Source: an uncultured Lactobacillus sp.
GTDB taxonomy: Bacteria > Bacillota > Bacilli > Lactobacillales > Lactobacillaceae
Assembly: GCA_910587695.1 (NCBI GenBank)
Contig: CAJUNC010000002.1
Location: 10,966-74,965, forward strand
Direction: 5' to 3'
Length of the DNA: 64,000 nt
Shown here: one piece after another, positions 34,844 to 43,539 of the stretch
Numbering within the stretch: the first letter of the stretch is position 1
How the letters are laid out: every line of letters starts with the position of its first letter
The notes under the pieces: model-generated
Told to the model about the DNA's origin: nothing
The model's database searches: none
The model's input: only the letters and a program-made list of their open reading frames with translations
Program-made: the position numbers and the translations under genes

Positions 34844-35674
34844 ATGAAAGCTAATCCATATATCAATCCAGTTCCAACTAAAGACGGTCAGGTTTTAGGC
34901 TACGTGCATTCCCTTGAAACTTTTGGCGCAGTCGATGGACCAGGGATCAGGTTTGTGGCTTTCATGCAGGGATGCAATATGCGTTGTAAGTTTTGCCACA
35001 ATCCAGATACTTGGAAGAAAAATGTTGGGACGCAAATGACCGCCAGTGAACTTTTAGAAAAAGCTTTACCATACCGAGCATTTTGGGGCGAAGATGGTGG
35101 GATCACCCTCTCAGGGGGCGAGATCTTATTGCAACCAGAATTTGCTTTGGAAGTATTCAAGAAATGTAAAGAACAGGGTGTAAGCACCTGTTTGGACACA
35201 TGTGGGGCGCCATTTACGCGTCGTGAACCATGGTTTAGCTTGTTCAATGAGTTACTGGAATATACCGACATTTTATTGGTGGACATCAAGCATATCAACT
35301 CCGATGAGCATAAACGCTTGACCGGTTACCCAAACGAGAACATCCTTGATTTGTGTGAGTATCTATCTGAGCTCGGTAAACCAGTTTGGATCAGACACGT
35401 TTTGGTCCCGGGGATCACCGATAATGATAAGTATTTAAAGGAGCTCGGCGAATATATCAAGACGTTGAAAAATGTCGAAAAAGTCGAAGTCTTGCCTTAT
35501 CACACTATGGGAGTTCGCAAGTATAAGGAAATGGGGATCAAGTATCGCTTGGAAGGTGTTGAACCGCCAACGGCTGATCGGATCGAAAATGCTGAAAAAC
35601 TCCTTTGCGTAGCTGACTATAAAGGCTATTTAACTTGGAAGCCAGGGATAAATACAAAAGAGCAAGGGCTTTAA
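34844..35674 (+). CDS. pflA: Pyruvate formate-lyase activating enzyme
   Basis: A 276-residue radical-SAM activase. The [4Fe-4S] cluster motif CNMRCKFCHNP follows FGAVDGPGIRFVAF near the N-terminus, and GGITLSGGEILLQ is the glycine-rich SAM-binding segment. It places the glycyl radical on PflB. Its start is preceded by AAAGGCGG. The adjacent order pflB-pflA is standard. Confidence 0.96.
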   Translation: MKANPYINPVPTKDGQVLGYVHSLETFGAVDGPGIRFVAFMQGCNMRCKFCHNPDTWKKNVGTQMTASELLEKALPYRAFWGEDGGITLSGGEILLQPEFALEVFKKCKEQGVSTCLDTCGAPFTRREPWFSLFNELLEYTDILLVDIKHINSDEHKRLTGYPNENILDLCEYLSELGKPVWIRHVLVPGITDNDKYLKELGEYIKTLKNVEKVEVLPYHTMGVRKYKEMGIKYRLEGVEPPTADRIENAEKLLCVADYKGYLTWKPGINTKEQGL

Positions 35675-35686
35675 GTCATTGCTAGT

Positions 35687-35718
35687 GAGCAGAGATCCGT
35701 TATGGTCTCTGCTTTTTT
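35687..35718 (+). terminator. Terminator of pflBA
   Basis: GAGCAGAGA and TCTCTGC around a ten-base loop with a T6 run. Confidence 0.8.
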
Positions 35719-35778
35719 GCTAGCTAAATAAGTTAAATAAATGACCACTTATGCATACTTGGACTAACGTATGATAAA

Positions 35779-35806
35779 ATAATGTATACTAAATAATGTA
35801 TACTAA
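35779..35806. repeat. Perfect 14-bp tandem duplication upstream of the 35837 gene
   Basis: ATAATGTATACTAA occurs twice without spacer (35779-35792 and 35793-35806) in the promoter region. Each copy holds the palindrome GTATAC, so it may be an operator. Confidence 0.5.
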
Positions 35807-35836
35807 GGAAAAGAATTGTAAAAAGAGGTGTTTGAA

Positions 35837-36337
35837 ATGTCACATTCAGGACTTAAATTATCTGCGCTGACCAAGGTAGGACTTGTCTTTTTAGTCGTTG
35901 CTCTCTCAGTGGCTGGTGTCTATCTTACTACGCAAAGTGTAGCAACGCCCCTCCCAGCTGAGGTGCCAGTTGAAGGAAAAGCCTTTCTCAATGCAGTTAC
36001 GATCATTGGGGCAGCAATTGGATCTTTAGTCAGTTTTCTAGTAATATGGGGCATCGGGCGCTTAGTGATCTTAGCTAGCGACCAAGGCGATAAAGAGGCA
36101 TTATTTTTAACACTGGTGATCGTTAGTTGTATTCTTAGTGTCATTTCTGCTAGTTATGTAGTGCTTACAGAATCAGTATTTGGGTCAACTTACGTGAACA
36201 ATGTCTTACAGATCTTGCTCTTTGGTGTTATCTACTATCAGTTGAGTAAACAAGATAAGCGTGGGACGTTATATCTGACTGGGACTTATGCCGTTTTAGA
36301 TGTGATCGCTATTGTGTTAGTAATGCTCATAAAATAA
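35837..36337 (+). CDS. Membrane protein, paralogue of the bacteriocin-locus protein at 13841
   Basis: A 166-residue protein with about five membrane segments. ATG 35837 follows AGAGGTG (35825-35830) at seven bases; the frame also has a GTG inside that site. It shares with the 162-residue protein at 13841-14329 the segments EALFLTLVIV / EALFISLVLA and YYQLSKQDKRGTLYLTG / YYKLSGKDKSGSLFLLG in matching positions. A stand-alone paralogue could be an orphan immunity protein or a general envelope protein of Yip1-like form. Confidence 0.7.
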   Translation: MSHSGLKLSALTKVGLVFLVVALSVAGVYLTTQSVATPLPAEVPVEGKAFLNAVTIIGAAIGSLVSFLVIWGIGRLVILASDQGDKEALFLTLVIVSCILSVISASYVVLTESVFGSTYVNNVLQILLFGVIYYQLSKQDKRGTLYLTGTYAVLDVIAIVLVMLIK

Positions 36338-36379
36338 AAAACGATCCCGATTTTTGATCGTGATCAGTTAGATCTATGT

Positions 36380-36410
36380 AAAGCTATCAGTGTAGACTGG
36401 TAGCTTTTTT
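36380..36410 (+). terminator. Terminator after the 35837 gene
   Basis: AAAGCTATCAGT and ACTGGTAGCTTT, four-base loop, T6 run. Confidence 0.8.
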
Positions 36411-36491
36411 AGTTGGGGGCATAGAATGGCTAAAATGACGACGGATCAGTCACTGGCTAAGCGAGCACCACTACGATCTTATGGACGGCTT

Positions 36492-36722
36492 TTAAACTAA
36501 AAAATTAGCGATATGCGCAAGGAAATCATTGTCTGGTGTAATAATATATTGACCTGTTTTAGTGAGCGCACAGACGATTTTACGTGCCAGGATCAACGGT
36601 GGTTGATAGGGGATGATAGGTGACTTCCCAAATGCTACATACAATGTGGGAATAGTCGTTTTAGCAACACCATGTAGTACTATCCCCTAAAGCAAAAACA
36701 GTAATTATTTTTGACTATCCAT
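36492..36722 (-). pseudogene. Decayed reading frame, identity unknown
   Basis: Seventy-seven codons from an ATG with a good ribosome site (GAGGTGG, about eight bases away) contain in-frame stops at codons 6 and 12, after which the frame is open to its end. A frame change near the first stop would give ITVFALGDSTTWCC instead. Arrangement and size could fit a remnant of a ComK-like competence regulator, but the similarity is too faint to assert. Confidence 0.3.
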
Positions 36723-37049
36723 GCAAACTTCCACCTCAATAACTATAAATAAAAACTTATGTATATCAAAAGCTAAATTGATGATAACATATAGAAGAAT
36801 GTAAATGATCGTGAAAGCAAGTTGGATAAGGGTTTATAACGGACTATAAGAAAAAACGTATTATTGTTGTCGTTAAAGCTTTTAATGAATATTTGCGAGT
36901 GAAAATGAATAAAAAAGAAGTCCAAAATTTTTTTATGGAGAAGTTTGCTTGTTCTAGCACGGATAGTCATGATAGTTAAAAAAATTGAACAATATTAATG
37001 CTTTATTTTTTTGTGATGGCGCGCTAGAATATAAAAGTAACGAAAATAA

Positions 37050-37241
37050 ATGAACACGTGTTTGCTAGTTGATGGTAAATGTTCACAGCAGATCAAAGGT
37101 GAGATGTGGGCCTGTTGTGAGTGTTCGATGTACGGTAAAAGAAGCGGGTCGCTTCGGATCTTGAAGAAAGGAAGACTATATCCCTTTGATGGTCAATGTT
37201 TACATGATATAGTGCGGGACTGGTATGATGATCTCATCTAA
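37050..37241 (+). CDS. Small cysteine-rich protein, unknown
   Basis: Sixty-three residues with seven cysteines, including CLLVDGKC and WACCEC, spaced like a small metal-binding or disulfide protein. No good ribosome site precedes ATG 37050; an internal ATG at GEMWACC has AAAGGTGAG directly before it. It overlaps the next small frame by 14 bases. Coding status is moderately supported by this coupling only. Confidence 0.4.
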   Translation: MNTCLLVDGKCSQQIKGEMWACCECSMYGKRSGSLRILKKGRLYPFDGQCLHDIVRDWYDDLI

Positions 37242-37371
37242 GACGTCAACTGAAGAGTTGATCAGGACAGTTATGAACGAAAGAGCTTGCAGTTATGAAG
37301 AAGCGATCAAGTTATTATTGAACTTGGCGCAAGGTGCGGTCGATAGTGGTTCTTTAACGAACAAAAAATGA
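37228..37371 (+). CDS. 47-residue helical protein, unknown
   Basis: The frame MISSKTSTEELIRTVMNERA continues with a second amphipathic helix EEAIKLLLNLAQGAV and ends in a lysine tail. Codon use (gcgatcaag, ttgatcagg) is like the core genes. It overlaps the end of the cysteine-rich frame and is followed by a strong terminator, which argues that both are expressed. Function unknown. Confidence 0.5.
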   Translation: MISSKTSTEELIRTVMNERACSYEEAIKLLLNLAQGAVDSGSLTNKK

Positions 37372-37376
37372 TATTC

Positions 37377-37413
37377 AAAAAAGCACGCTTTGAATCTCAA
37401 GGCGTGCTTTTTT
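37377..37413. terminator. Bidirectional terminator
   Basis: AAAAAAGCACGC and GCGTGCTTTTTT between the small plus-strand gene and the convergent thioesterase gene. Confidence 0.85.
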
Positions 37414-37418
37414 GATAT

Positions 37419-37928
37419 TTAGCTTTGCCACGGAAAGTCTAAGCTCAATGAGGCTTGGAGTTTCTTTTGCTCGGCTATTTTTTGACGCCGACAAGCTTTG
37501 CGTTTTTGAAAGTCAGCGCAGAGGCGTTTTTCTTCTGGTGTTTCAGCACTCAGTTCGGGTAAAGTGACCTTTTTATCTAGAACAACAAAGGTCAAAAAGG
37601 CAGTCATCCCTAAGAAACGTTCACCGGTATCGAGATGCTCGCCGATGACCTTGACGAAAACTTCGAGCGATCGTTTACCATGTCCAGTCACGTAGCTTTC
37701 GATGCATAGTGAATCATTTAGCACAAAAGGCTCGATAAAGTTGGCTTGGTCAAGGGCAGCTGTGACGCATTGTGAGCGGGCAAAACGACTAGCAGAGATC
37801 GAGGCGGTTCCGTCGAGTAGAGCCAATAGTGCACCACCGTAGACAGTTTCATGTTCGTTGAGATCGCTAGCTAGGACGCGATGACTGGTTACGGCAAGTG
37901 TTTGCCGACATGAGATCGTTTCAGACAT
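37419..37928 (-). CDS. Acyl-CoA thioesterase, hotdog fold
   Basis: A 169-residue hotdog-fold protein of the YkhA/YciA type: SDLNEHETVYGGALLALLD with the conserved Asn-His and Gly, then DQANFIEPF. It hydrolyses acyl-CoA thioesters in the cytoplasm. ATG 37928 is chosen since AGAAGGTGT precedes it; the frame runs further upstream without a ribosome site. It lies downstream of nothing obvious and is monocistronic. Confidence 0.85.
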   Translation of the reverse strand: MSETISCRQTLAVTSHRVLASDLNEHETVYGGALLALLDGTASISASRFARSQCVTAALDQANFIEPFVLNDSLCIESYVTGHGKRSLEVFVKVIGEHLDTGERFLGMTAFLTFVVLDKKVTLPELSAETPEEKRLCADFQKRKACRRQKIAEQKKLQASLSLDFPWQS

Positions 37929-38030
37929 GTAGACACCTTCTTTTTTAGCTTTATTGTAACATAGGTGTTTGAGAGCTAGTGCAAAAAGCATGTGATCTTC
38001 TCATTATCTGTACGAAGTTACACGCTTAAA

Positions 38031-40694
38031 TTAGTTTCTAGCTTTAGCTAAGCGGAGTTTAAAGTATTTATCTAATTCAGTCACAGCTAACACGCTAAAA
38101 CCGCAGACGATCGTCAAGATCCATTCACCTAACTGCATGCCAGTCGTGCTAAAGGCATCTTGCATGAATGGTAAGTAGGTCAAGCCCATCTGCAACAAGA
38201 TCATGAGTAAGATGATCGAGAATGCCTTTTTATTTGTAAATGAAGCACTGGAGAAGGCCGATTCTTCGGTGCGGATGTTGAACAAGTAGAAGATCTTGCT
38301 AAAGACGATGATGTTGACCATCGCCGTGCTTGCCAGCGCTACTGAGGCACCCGTAGCGATCAGCAGCTCATAAGCACCTGATCCGACTAAGGCGATCAAC
38401 AACGAAACGTAGCCTAACTGAAACATTTCACGCCCTGAGATCAAGCGACTATTGCTCTTACGTGGTGGACGTTTCATCAAGTCACTTGCACCTGGTTCAA
38501 AGATGAACGCAAATTGGATCGTGATCGCAGAGACTAAATTGATCCAAAGTAGTTGGGTCGCTTGTAAAGGCATCTCTTGGTTGAAGAGGATCGTCAAGAA
38601 GATGATCAACCCTTCAGCAAATGAGGTCGGCAATAAGAAGAGGATACTCTTTTTGATATTGTCGTAGATCCGGCGCCCTTCTTTGATCGCAGTAGCTAAA
38701 GTTGCAAAGTTATCATCAGTTAAGATCATATCTGAAGCTTCTTTAGCAGCATCAGTTCCTTTGATACCCATGGAAACACCAATGTCGGCTTTTTTCAGCG
38801 CGGGGGCATCATTGACACCGTCACCAGTCATCGCCGTAACTTTGCCACTTTGTTGTAAAGCTTCGATGATCTCGAGCTTGTTTTCCGGCGTTGTACGGGC
38901 AAAGATCTGATTTTTAACGGCTGCTTCACATTTTTGTTTAGCAGTTAGTTGATCCCACTCTACCCCAGTGATCGTGTGTAATTCACCAGCAGCTAAGCCT
39001 AATTGACGTCCGATCGCAGCAGCAGTCAATGGAGCGTCACCGGTGATCATCTTGACTTCGACTTTGGCTTTGTTCATCTCACGTAAAGCTGCGATAACTT
39101 CTGGGCGTGGTGGGTCGATGATCCCGGTCAATCCGAGGAAGGTAAAGCCAGTTTCGAGATGATCGTGTTCTAGGTTTGTAACTTGGTCAGCGTCTTTGAT
39201 CACACCTAAAGCCACGACCCGTTTGCCTTGGTTAGCTAAATGATCGGCTTTTGCTTGCCAAAATGAACGTTCAAAGTTTGGATCTTGTTGTTGTGCAAAG
39301 TTGAACAACTTATCTGGTGCGCCTTTTAGATAGATCTTTTTAGAGCCATTTGAAAGCTGTACAAGGCTTGCCATGTAACGGTGAAACGAATCAAAAGGCA
39401 AGAGATCTAATTTTTCCAGTTGAGCACTTTCTTTATTTGGCATCAATTTGTGATAAGCGGTCAAAAAAGCCCCGTCAGTTGGTTCACCATTGATCGTCCA
39501 AGTATCATCAACTTGGGTCAAAGTCGTATCGTTGGCAAAATAACCAGCTAAGAGAAGTTCTTTTAGCTTAGCTTCACGTTCAGTAGTCGCTTCACCATTG
39601 ATAAATAACGTCCCAGTTGGAGCATAACCACTACCACTGACTGAAAAATGACGTTCATCAAGATAAATATCTGTCACGGTCATTTCATTTTTAGTCAATG
39701 TCCCAGTCTTATCAGTTGCGATCACATCGACTGCACCTAATGTTTCGGCCGAAGGTAAGGATTTAACGATCGCATTTTTATTTTTAGCGAGGTCAGAAAC
39801 ACCTAAAGCTAAGATCACCGAAGTTGTAGCTGGCAGACCTTCAGGGACCGAACCAACGATCATCGTTACGATCGCTAAAGTCAAGACGGGTAGAGAATAG
39901 CTTTCAAAGATAAAACCTAAGATAAACAGTAAGACGGCTGCCCCTAAAACGCAAAGTGAAACAGTTTTACCTAAAGCGTTGATCTCTTTGACTAATGGGG
40001 TCGGACGTGTTTTGGCGCTAGCAACTGCAGTCGAGATCTTTCCTAATTCGGTTCTTTCACCGGTCGCTACGACCACACCTAAACCAGAGCCGTTGACGAC
40101 TGTAGTGGAAGAAAAGGCCATGTTTGCTTGTTCAGCCAAGGGCAAGTCAGCTGTTTCTAAGACAGAAGCGTGTTTAGTTACTGCATCAGCTTCACCCGTC
40201 AAAGCGGACTCTTGGATCCTAAGGTCAGCGGTCTTTATCAAGCGTAGATCGGCTGGAACTTGGTCACCGGCTTCAAGAAAGACGACATCGCCACAAACTA
40301 ATTTGGTCGCATCGACGTCTTGACGGATCCCATCACGGTAGACGGTAGCATTAGTTGCTAATAAGTCTTTGATCTTAGCTAAAGCATCAGCAGCATTGGC
40401 CTCTTGATAGTAACCGATCACAGCATTGGCGATGATCACGACACTGATCACGAGTGCATCGGTATAATGACCTAGAAAAAGCGTCAATAATGTCGCAAAT
40501 AACAAGATATAGATGATCATGTTATTGAACTGGCGGATAAATAACAGCCAGTTTGGTGTTTTTTTAGCGATCAGGGCATTAGGTCCGTCGCTTGCTAGTC
40601 TTTTAGTTGCAGTTTTGGTTGAAAGGCCCTGTAAAGGGTCCTCTTGCTCATAATTTTGTAGTAATTCTTCTAAATTCTTCTGATAAGGTCTCAC
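38031..40694 (-). CDS. Cation-transporting P-type ATPase (type II)
   Basis: An 887-residue P-type ATPase. The phosphorylation site DKTGTLTKNEMTV, the PEGLP motif in membrane segment 4 (VGSVPEGLPATTS), the actuator-domain TGEAD and the hinge MTGDGVNDAPALKKADIGVS are present. Ten membrane segments are predicted. The class includes Ca2+ pumps and related cation exporters, but segment 6 reads NLVSAITIQFAF instead of the NLVTD of SERCA, so the ion is uncertain. The start is GTG 40694, with AAAGGAA nine bases upstream and an in-frame stop right before it. Confidence 0.9.
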   Translation of the reverse strand: MRPYQKNLEELLQNYEQEDPLQGLSTKTATKRLASDGPNALIAKKTPNWLLFIRQFNNMIIYILLFATLLTLFLGHYTDALVISVVIIANAVIGYYQEANAADALAKIKDLLATNATVYRDGIRQDVDATKLVCGDVVFLEAGDQVPADLRLIKTADLRIQESALTGEADAVTKHASVLETADLPLAEQANMAFSSTTVVNGSGLGVVVATGERTELGKISTAVASAKTRPTPLVKEINALGKTVSLCVLGAAVLLFILGFIFESYSLPVLTLAIVTMIVGSVPEGLPATTSVILALGVSDLAKNKNAIVKSLPSAETLGAVDVIATDKTGTLTKNEMTVTDIYLDERHFSVSGSGYAPTGTLFINGEATTEREAKLKELLLAGYFANDTTLTQVDDTWTINGEPTDGAFLTAYHKLMPNKESAQLEKLDLLPFDSFHRYMASLVQLSNGSKKIYLKGAPDKLFNFAQQQDPNFERSFWQAKADHLANQGKRVVALGVIKDADQVTNLEHDHLETGFTFLGLTGIIDPPRPEVIAALREMNKAKVEVKMITGDAPLTAAAIGRQLGLAAGELHTITGVEWDQLTAKQKCEAAVKNQIFARTTPENKLEIIEALQQSGKVTAMTGDGVNDAPALKKADIGVSMGIKGTDAAKEASDMILTDDNFATLATAIKEGRRIYDNIKKSILFLLPTSFAEGLIIFLTILFNQEMPLQATQLLWINLVSAITIQFAFIFEPGASDLMKRPPRKSNSRLISGREMFQLGYVSLLIALVGSGAYELLIATGASVALASTAMVNIIVFSKIFYLFNIRTEESAFSSASFTNKKAFSIILLMILLQMGLTYLPFMQDAFSTTGMQLGEWILTIVCGFSVLAVTELDKYFKLRLAKARN

Positions 40695-41056
40695 TTATTA
40701 TATTTCCTTTCTGTAATTCATATCTAGCACTAATATTTGTTACCTAGTACTAACTACGATAGACAAAGAAAATTTTTTCTAAGCGTACAAAAATAGCGCG
40801 AGGCGGATAAGGGTCGTCCACTCGTGTTACCTACCTTTCTATTAGTTTAATAGTTCAAATGATTTAAGTATATTTTACTATGATAAGTGATGGGCTGGAA
40901 CTGGTTACAAAGGGATTTAAAGTAAACTTAAAACAGCTTAGGTAAAGTTTAAGAGGAGTGACGCAAGGAGTAAAACGAAGTATTGATAAAAACGAAAAAT
41001 ATAATTGATATTGTGTTTAATATTCGTTTTGATTTCTAAAAACCCCCGTTAAATAC
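40695..41056. other. Gene-free stretch upstream of the P-type ATPase
   Basis: No reading frame of note. On the minus strand an imperfect hairpin around 40797-40825 (CGAGTGG / CCGCCTCG) lies about 100 bases before the ATPase start and may be part of its leader. The rest is AT-rich. Confidence 0.35.
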
Positions 41057-41312
41057 AAAAAAGACCATAGAAGCTAGCTAGGAGTTCTATGGTCTATATT
41101 ATATATAACACAGTCAAATAGACCTTTCATCGCCACCATTATGTTCTTTCACGATCTTATTTTACATTATTGGCGATCCGTTTATTTGAACTGTCGGGGT
41201 GGTTCTAAAAGGAGGATACAAGCCCTCAAGCGAAGTGCCCAAAACACTTGCTACGTCAATGTCAGACGCTAGTACGTGCGTAACATGCGAAGGCTCAACA
41301 GCCCCCTTTTCA
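41057..41312 (-). ncRNA. Candidate structured non-coding RNA, about 255 nt
   Basis: On the minus strand a near-consensus promoter is followed by a sequence rich in paired segments and ended by a strong terminator. Visible stems include AGCCTTC/GAGGGCT enclosing two small hairpins (CGTC-TGACATT-GACG and AAGTG-TTTTGGG-CACTT), GGGGG with ACCACCCC further on, and ATCGCC/GGCGAT near the 3' part. The terminator is AGACCATAGAA/TTCTATGGTCT plus a T6 run (41057-41095). A 72-codon frame lies across it but has no ribosome site. It does not match the tmRNA, RNase P, SRP RNA or common riboswitch motifs I know. A 6S RNA or an orphan regulatory RNA is possible. Confidence 0.7.
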
Positions 41313-41318
41313 CCCTTA

Positions 41319-41346
41319 ATTATACTAGATGTCATCCCAAAGTCAA
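41319..41346 (-). promoter_or_regulatory. Strong promoter of the candidate ncRNA
   Basis: Minus strand TTGACT (41341-41346), 16 bases, TATAAT (41319-41324). Closest match to the sigma-A consensus in the window. No coding start follows. Confidence 0.8.
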
Positions 41347-41589
41347 GCGCTTTCATTTGGTGAGCGTCATTCTTTACCACTTCCGAATGTTTTGCTAGAA
41401 TTAAGAGTAGTTTTAAATTATTTTTTGGTTAATATTATAATCTTTGGATAATTGTTCGGAGATGGTGTTGATCAATGTTTGCTATTTTTGTGGTTTGTTA
41501 AGTTTATTGTTTGCGATTGGTACGTATCTTTTGGGGGATTAAATTATATTTTTATTATTTTTAAAAATTAAACCATGTTAATAAAAATA

Positions 41590-41618
41590 TTTACAAATCC
41601 CAAAGAAATAGATATACT
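41590..41618 (+). promoter_or_regulatory. nupC promoter
   Basis: TTTACA (41590-41595), 17 bases, TATACT (41613-41618). Confidence 0.55.
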
Positions 41619-41684
41619 AATTGAAGTTTTACAGTCATTTATAAATTGCTATTTATTTTATTGATAAAGAGAGGAGAAATAATC

Positions 41685-42926
41685 TTGTATTTAGCAATAA
41701 ATGTTTTAGGTTTAGTTGTCTTTCTAGCGATCGGGGTCGTATTTTCTAAGGCCCGTAATGAGATCAACTGGCGTGGCGTTGGTACGATGGTCATCTTTAA
41801 CTTGGTGATGGCTTGGTTTTTGACTAGCTTTTCAGGTGGGCGTGCGATCGTGCAAGGTGCAGCTGCTGGTTTTAACGAATTGATGAAGATCGCTTATATC
41901 GGGATCGAATTTGCTTTGCCAAGCATGGTCCAAGTCAAACAAATGGATTGGTTCGTGCAAGTATTGCTCCCGATCTTGATGGTCGTTCCATTATTTGACA
42001 TCTTGACTTATATTGGGGTCTTGCCTTGGATCATCAAGTGGATCGGTCGTGGTTTATCATTTATCACAGGTCAACCTAAGTTTGAATCGTTCTTTGCGAT
42101 CGAAATGATGTTTCTTGGTAATACAGAAGCTTTAGCGGTCTCATCTTTACAGCTCAAACAGATCAATGCTAAACGTAATTTGACATTAGCGATGATGTCG
42201 ATGAGCTGTGTGACTGCATCGATCATTGGGGCATACACTCAAATGATGCCAGGTGAATACATCTTGACGGCGGTCCCTGTCAACGTTATCAATGCTTTGA
42301 TCGTAGTAGCGATGTTAAATCCAGTCACTGTTCCAGCAGATGAGGATACGATCGCTACGATGAAGAGTTCAGCGATGGCAGAAAAAGAGATCGGTGATGT
42401 GGATGAAAATGGTAATGCTAAAAAAGAACCATTTTTCTCATTCTTGGGTGATTCCATCTTAGGTGCTGGTCGTTTGATCTTGATCATCGCCGCTAACGTG
42501 ATCGCCTTTGTTGCTTTAGCAGCTTTGATCGATAAGTTGCTTGGCTTGATCAATCCTTGGTTATCATTGGAACACTTACTTGGGATCGTGATGTATCCAT
42601 TTGCATGGTTGATGGGCTTACCACATGGCGAAGCTTTCCAATTTGCACAATATATGGGTACAAAATTAGTTACAAATGAATTTGTTGTTATGGGTCGTGT
42701 AACAAGTACGATCAATGACTTTGCGCCACACTACAAAGCAGTGTTGACGGTCTTTGTGACTTCCTTTGCTAACTTCTCAACGGTTGGTATGATCATCGGC
42801 TGTTTCAAAGGTATCGTCGATCGTGAAAAGAACGATCTTATCTCCAAAAACGTTGGCTACATGTTGCTTTCAGGGATCTTAGTTTCCCTCTTATCCGCAG
42901 CAATGGTCGGTTTATTCGTTTGGTAA
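41685..42926 (+). CDS. nupC: Concentrative nucleoside transporter
   Basis: A 413-residue CNT-family importer. It carries the family segments GNTEALAV and LVTNEFVVMG, and near the end FANFSTVGMIIGCFKG. About eight to ten membrane spans. It takes up nucleosides with protons or sodium. The TTG at 41685 is preferred as start because GAGGAG lies eight bases upstream; the open frame extends 13 codons further without a ribosome site. Confidence 0.92.
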   Translation: MYLAINVLGLVVFLAIGVVFSKARNEINWRGVGTMVIFNLVMAWFLTSFSGGRAIVQGAAAGFNELMKIAYIGIEFALPSMVQVKQMDWFVQVLLPILMVVPLFDILTYIGVLPWIIKWIGRGLSFITGQPKFESFFAIEMMFLGNTEALAVSSLQLKQINAKRNLTLAMMSMSCVTASIIGAYTQMMPGEYILTAVPVNVINALIVVAMLNPVTVPADEDTIATMKSSAMAEKEIGDVDENGNAKKEPFFSFLGDSILGAGRLILIIAANVIAFVALAALIDKLLGLINPWLSLEHLLGIVMYPFAWLMGLPHGEAFQFAQYMGTKLVTNEFVVMGRVTSTINDFAPHYKAVLTVFVTSFANFSTVGMIIGCFKGIVDREKNDLISKNVGYMLLSGILVSLLSAAMVGLFVW

Positions 42927-42939
42927 AATAAATAGTAAT

Positions 42940-42978
42940 AAAAATGGTCGCTTGATTTATTCAGGCGACCATTTTTTT
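42940..42978. terminator. Bidirectional terminator nupC / DUF1304 gene
   Basis: AAAAATGGTCGC and GCGACCATTTTTTT around a 13-base loop between convergent genes. Confidence 0.85.
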
Positions 42979-43348
42979 ATTTAAAGATCAAAAGTGCAAG
43001 TAAAGCTAGGATAGCTGGTGTCCCTTGAGCGAGTAAGATCTTAGGGTTCTTAGCGCTTGCCCAGCCATAGACCGCAGCGACGATAACGAAGATCACAAAC
43101 ATCATACTGCCCATATATTGAGTATTTTCCGGGAAAATAAAGCGACAGTTCAAAAGACCGATACCGATAAAGCCATTGTATAGTCCTTGGTTAGCCATTG
43201 CAACTCGCGCCTCGGGCATTTTGAGATACTCTTTTCTGAGGCCGAAAGTTCGATGTAATTTTTCTTCACTACCAAACATTTCCATCCCCATGATATAGAG
43301 AGCTTCTAAGGCAACGACTACGATCAAGGCGGTTGAGATAATTGACAT
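42977..43348 (-). CDS. DUF1304-family small membrane protein
   Basis: A 123-residue protein with four membrane segments. It contains LEALYIMGMEMF, LRKEYLKMPEARVAMANQGLYNGF and GWASAKNPKI, the pattern of DUF1304 proteins, whose role is unknown. ATG 43348 follows AAAGGAG; the frame upstream of it lacks a ribosome site. Confidence 0.85.
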   Translation of the reverse strand: MSIISTALIVVVALEALYIMGMEMFGSEEKLHRTFGLRKEYLKMPEARVAMANQGLYNGFIGIGLLNCRFIFPENTQYMGSMMFVIFVIVAAVYGWASAKNPKILLAQGTPAILALLALLIFK

Positions 43349-43539
43349 GCAAAAAACTCCTTTAACTAAATTAATAGAAGTATTATATAATATTGTGTAC
43401 AACAAATCTACAATTAAATGCAAAAGAATACTAAATGCCGTGGTTAGTAAACATTAAAGATGATATAATACATACAAGCTCTTATGTTTGAGCGCTCTAA
43501 CAGATATCAGTTGCAGGTGTATGAAAAGGATGTGACAAA

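Larger units (their letters stand above)
36338..37049. other. Gene-poor stretch with a terminator and decayed frames
   Basis: A hairpin AAAGCTATCAGT/ACTGGTAGCTTTTTT at 36380-36410 ends the 35837 transcript. A minus-strand frame from ATG 36722 (after GAGGTGG) to TAA 36492 is broken by two early stops but then reads about 60 open codons (GKSPIIPYQPPLILARKIVC among them), so it looks like a decayed gene. A plus-strand open frame near 36843-36980 (containing KKRIIVVVKAFNEYLRV) has no start codon at its beginning. Nothing else is supported. Confidence 0.4.

Noticed and set aside
41057..41312. tmRNA, RNase P RNA or SRP RNA at this locus
   Set aside because: None of the conserved sequences (tmRNA GGGGxCGTTACGGATTCGAC start, SRP GGTCAGG-GGAAGCAGCC region, RNase P core) is present.
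41162..41380. A 72-codon minus-strand frame as a protein gene
   Set aside because: Its start lies upstream of the promoter -10 element and there is no ribosome site; the region is better explained as structured RNA.
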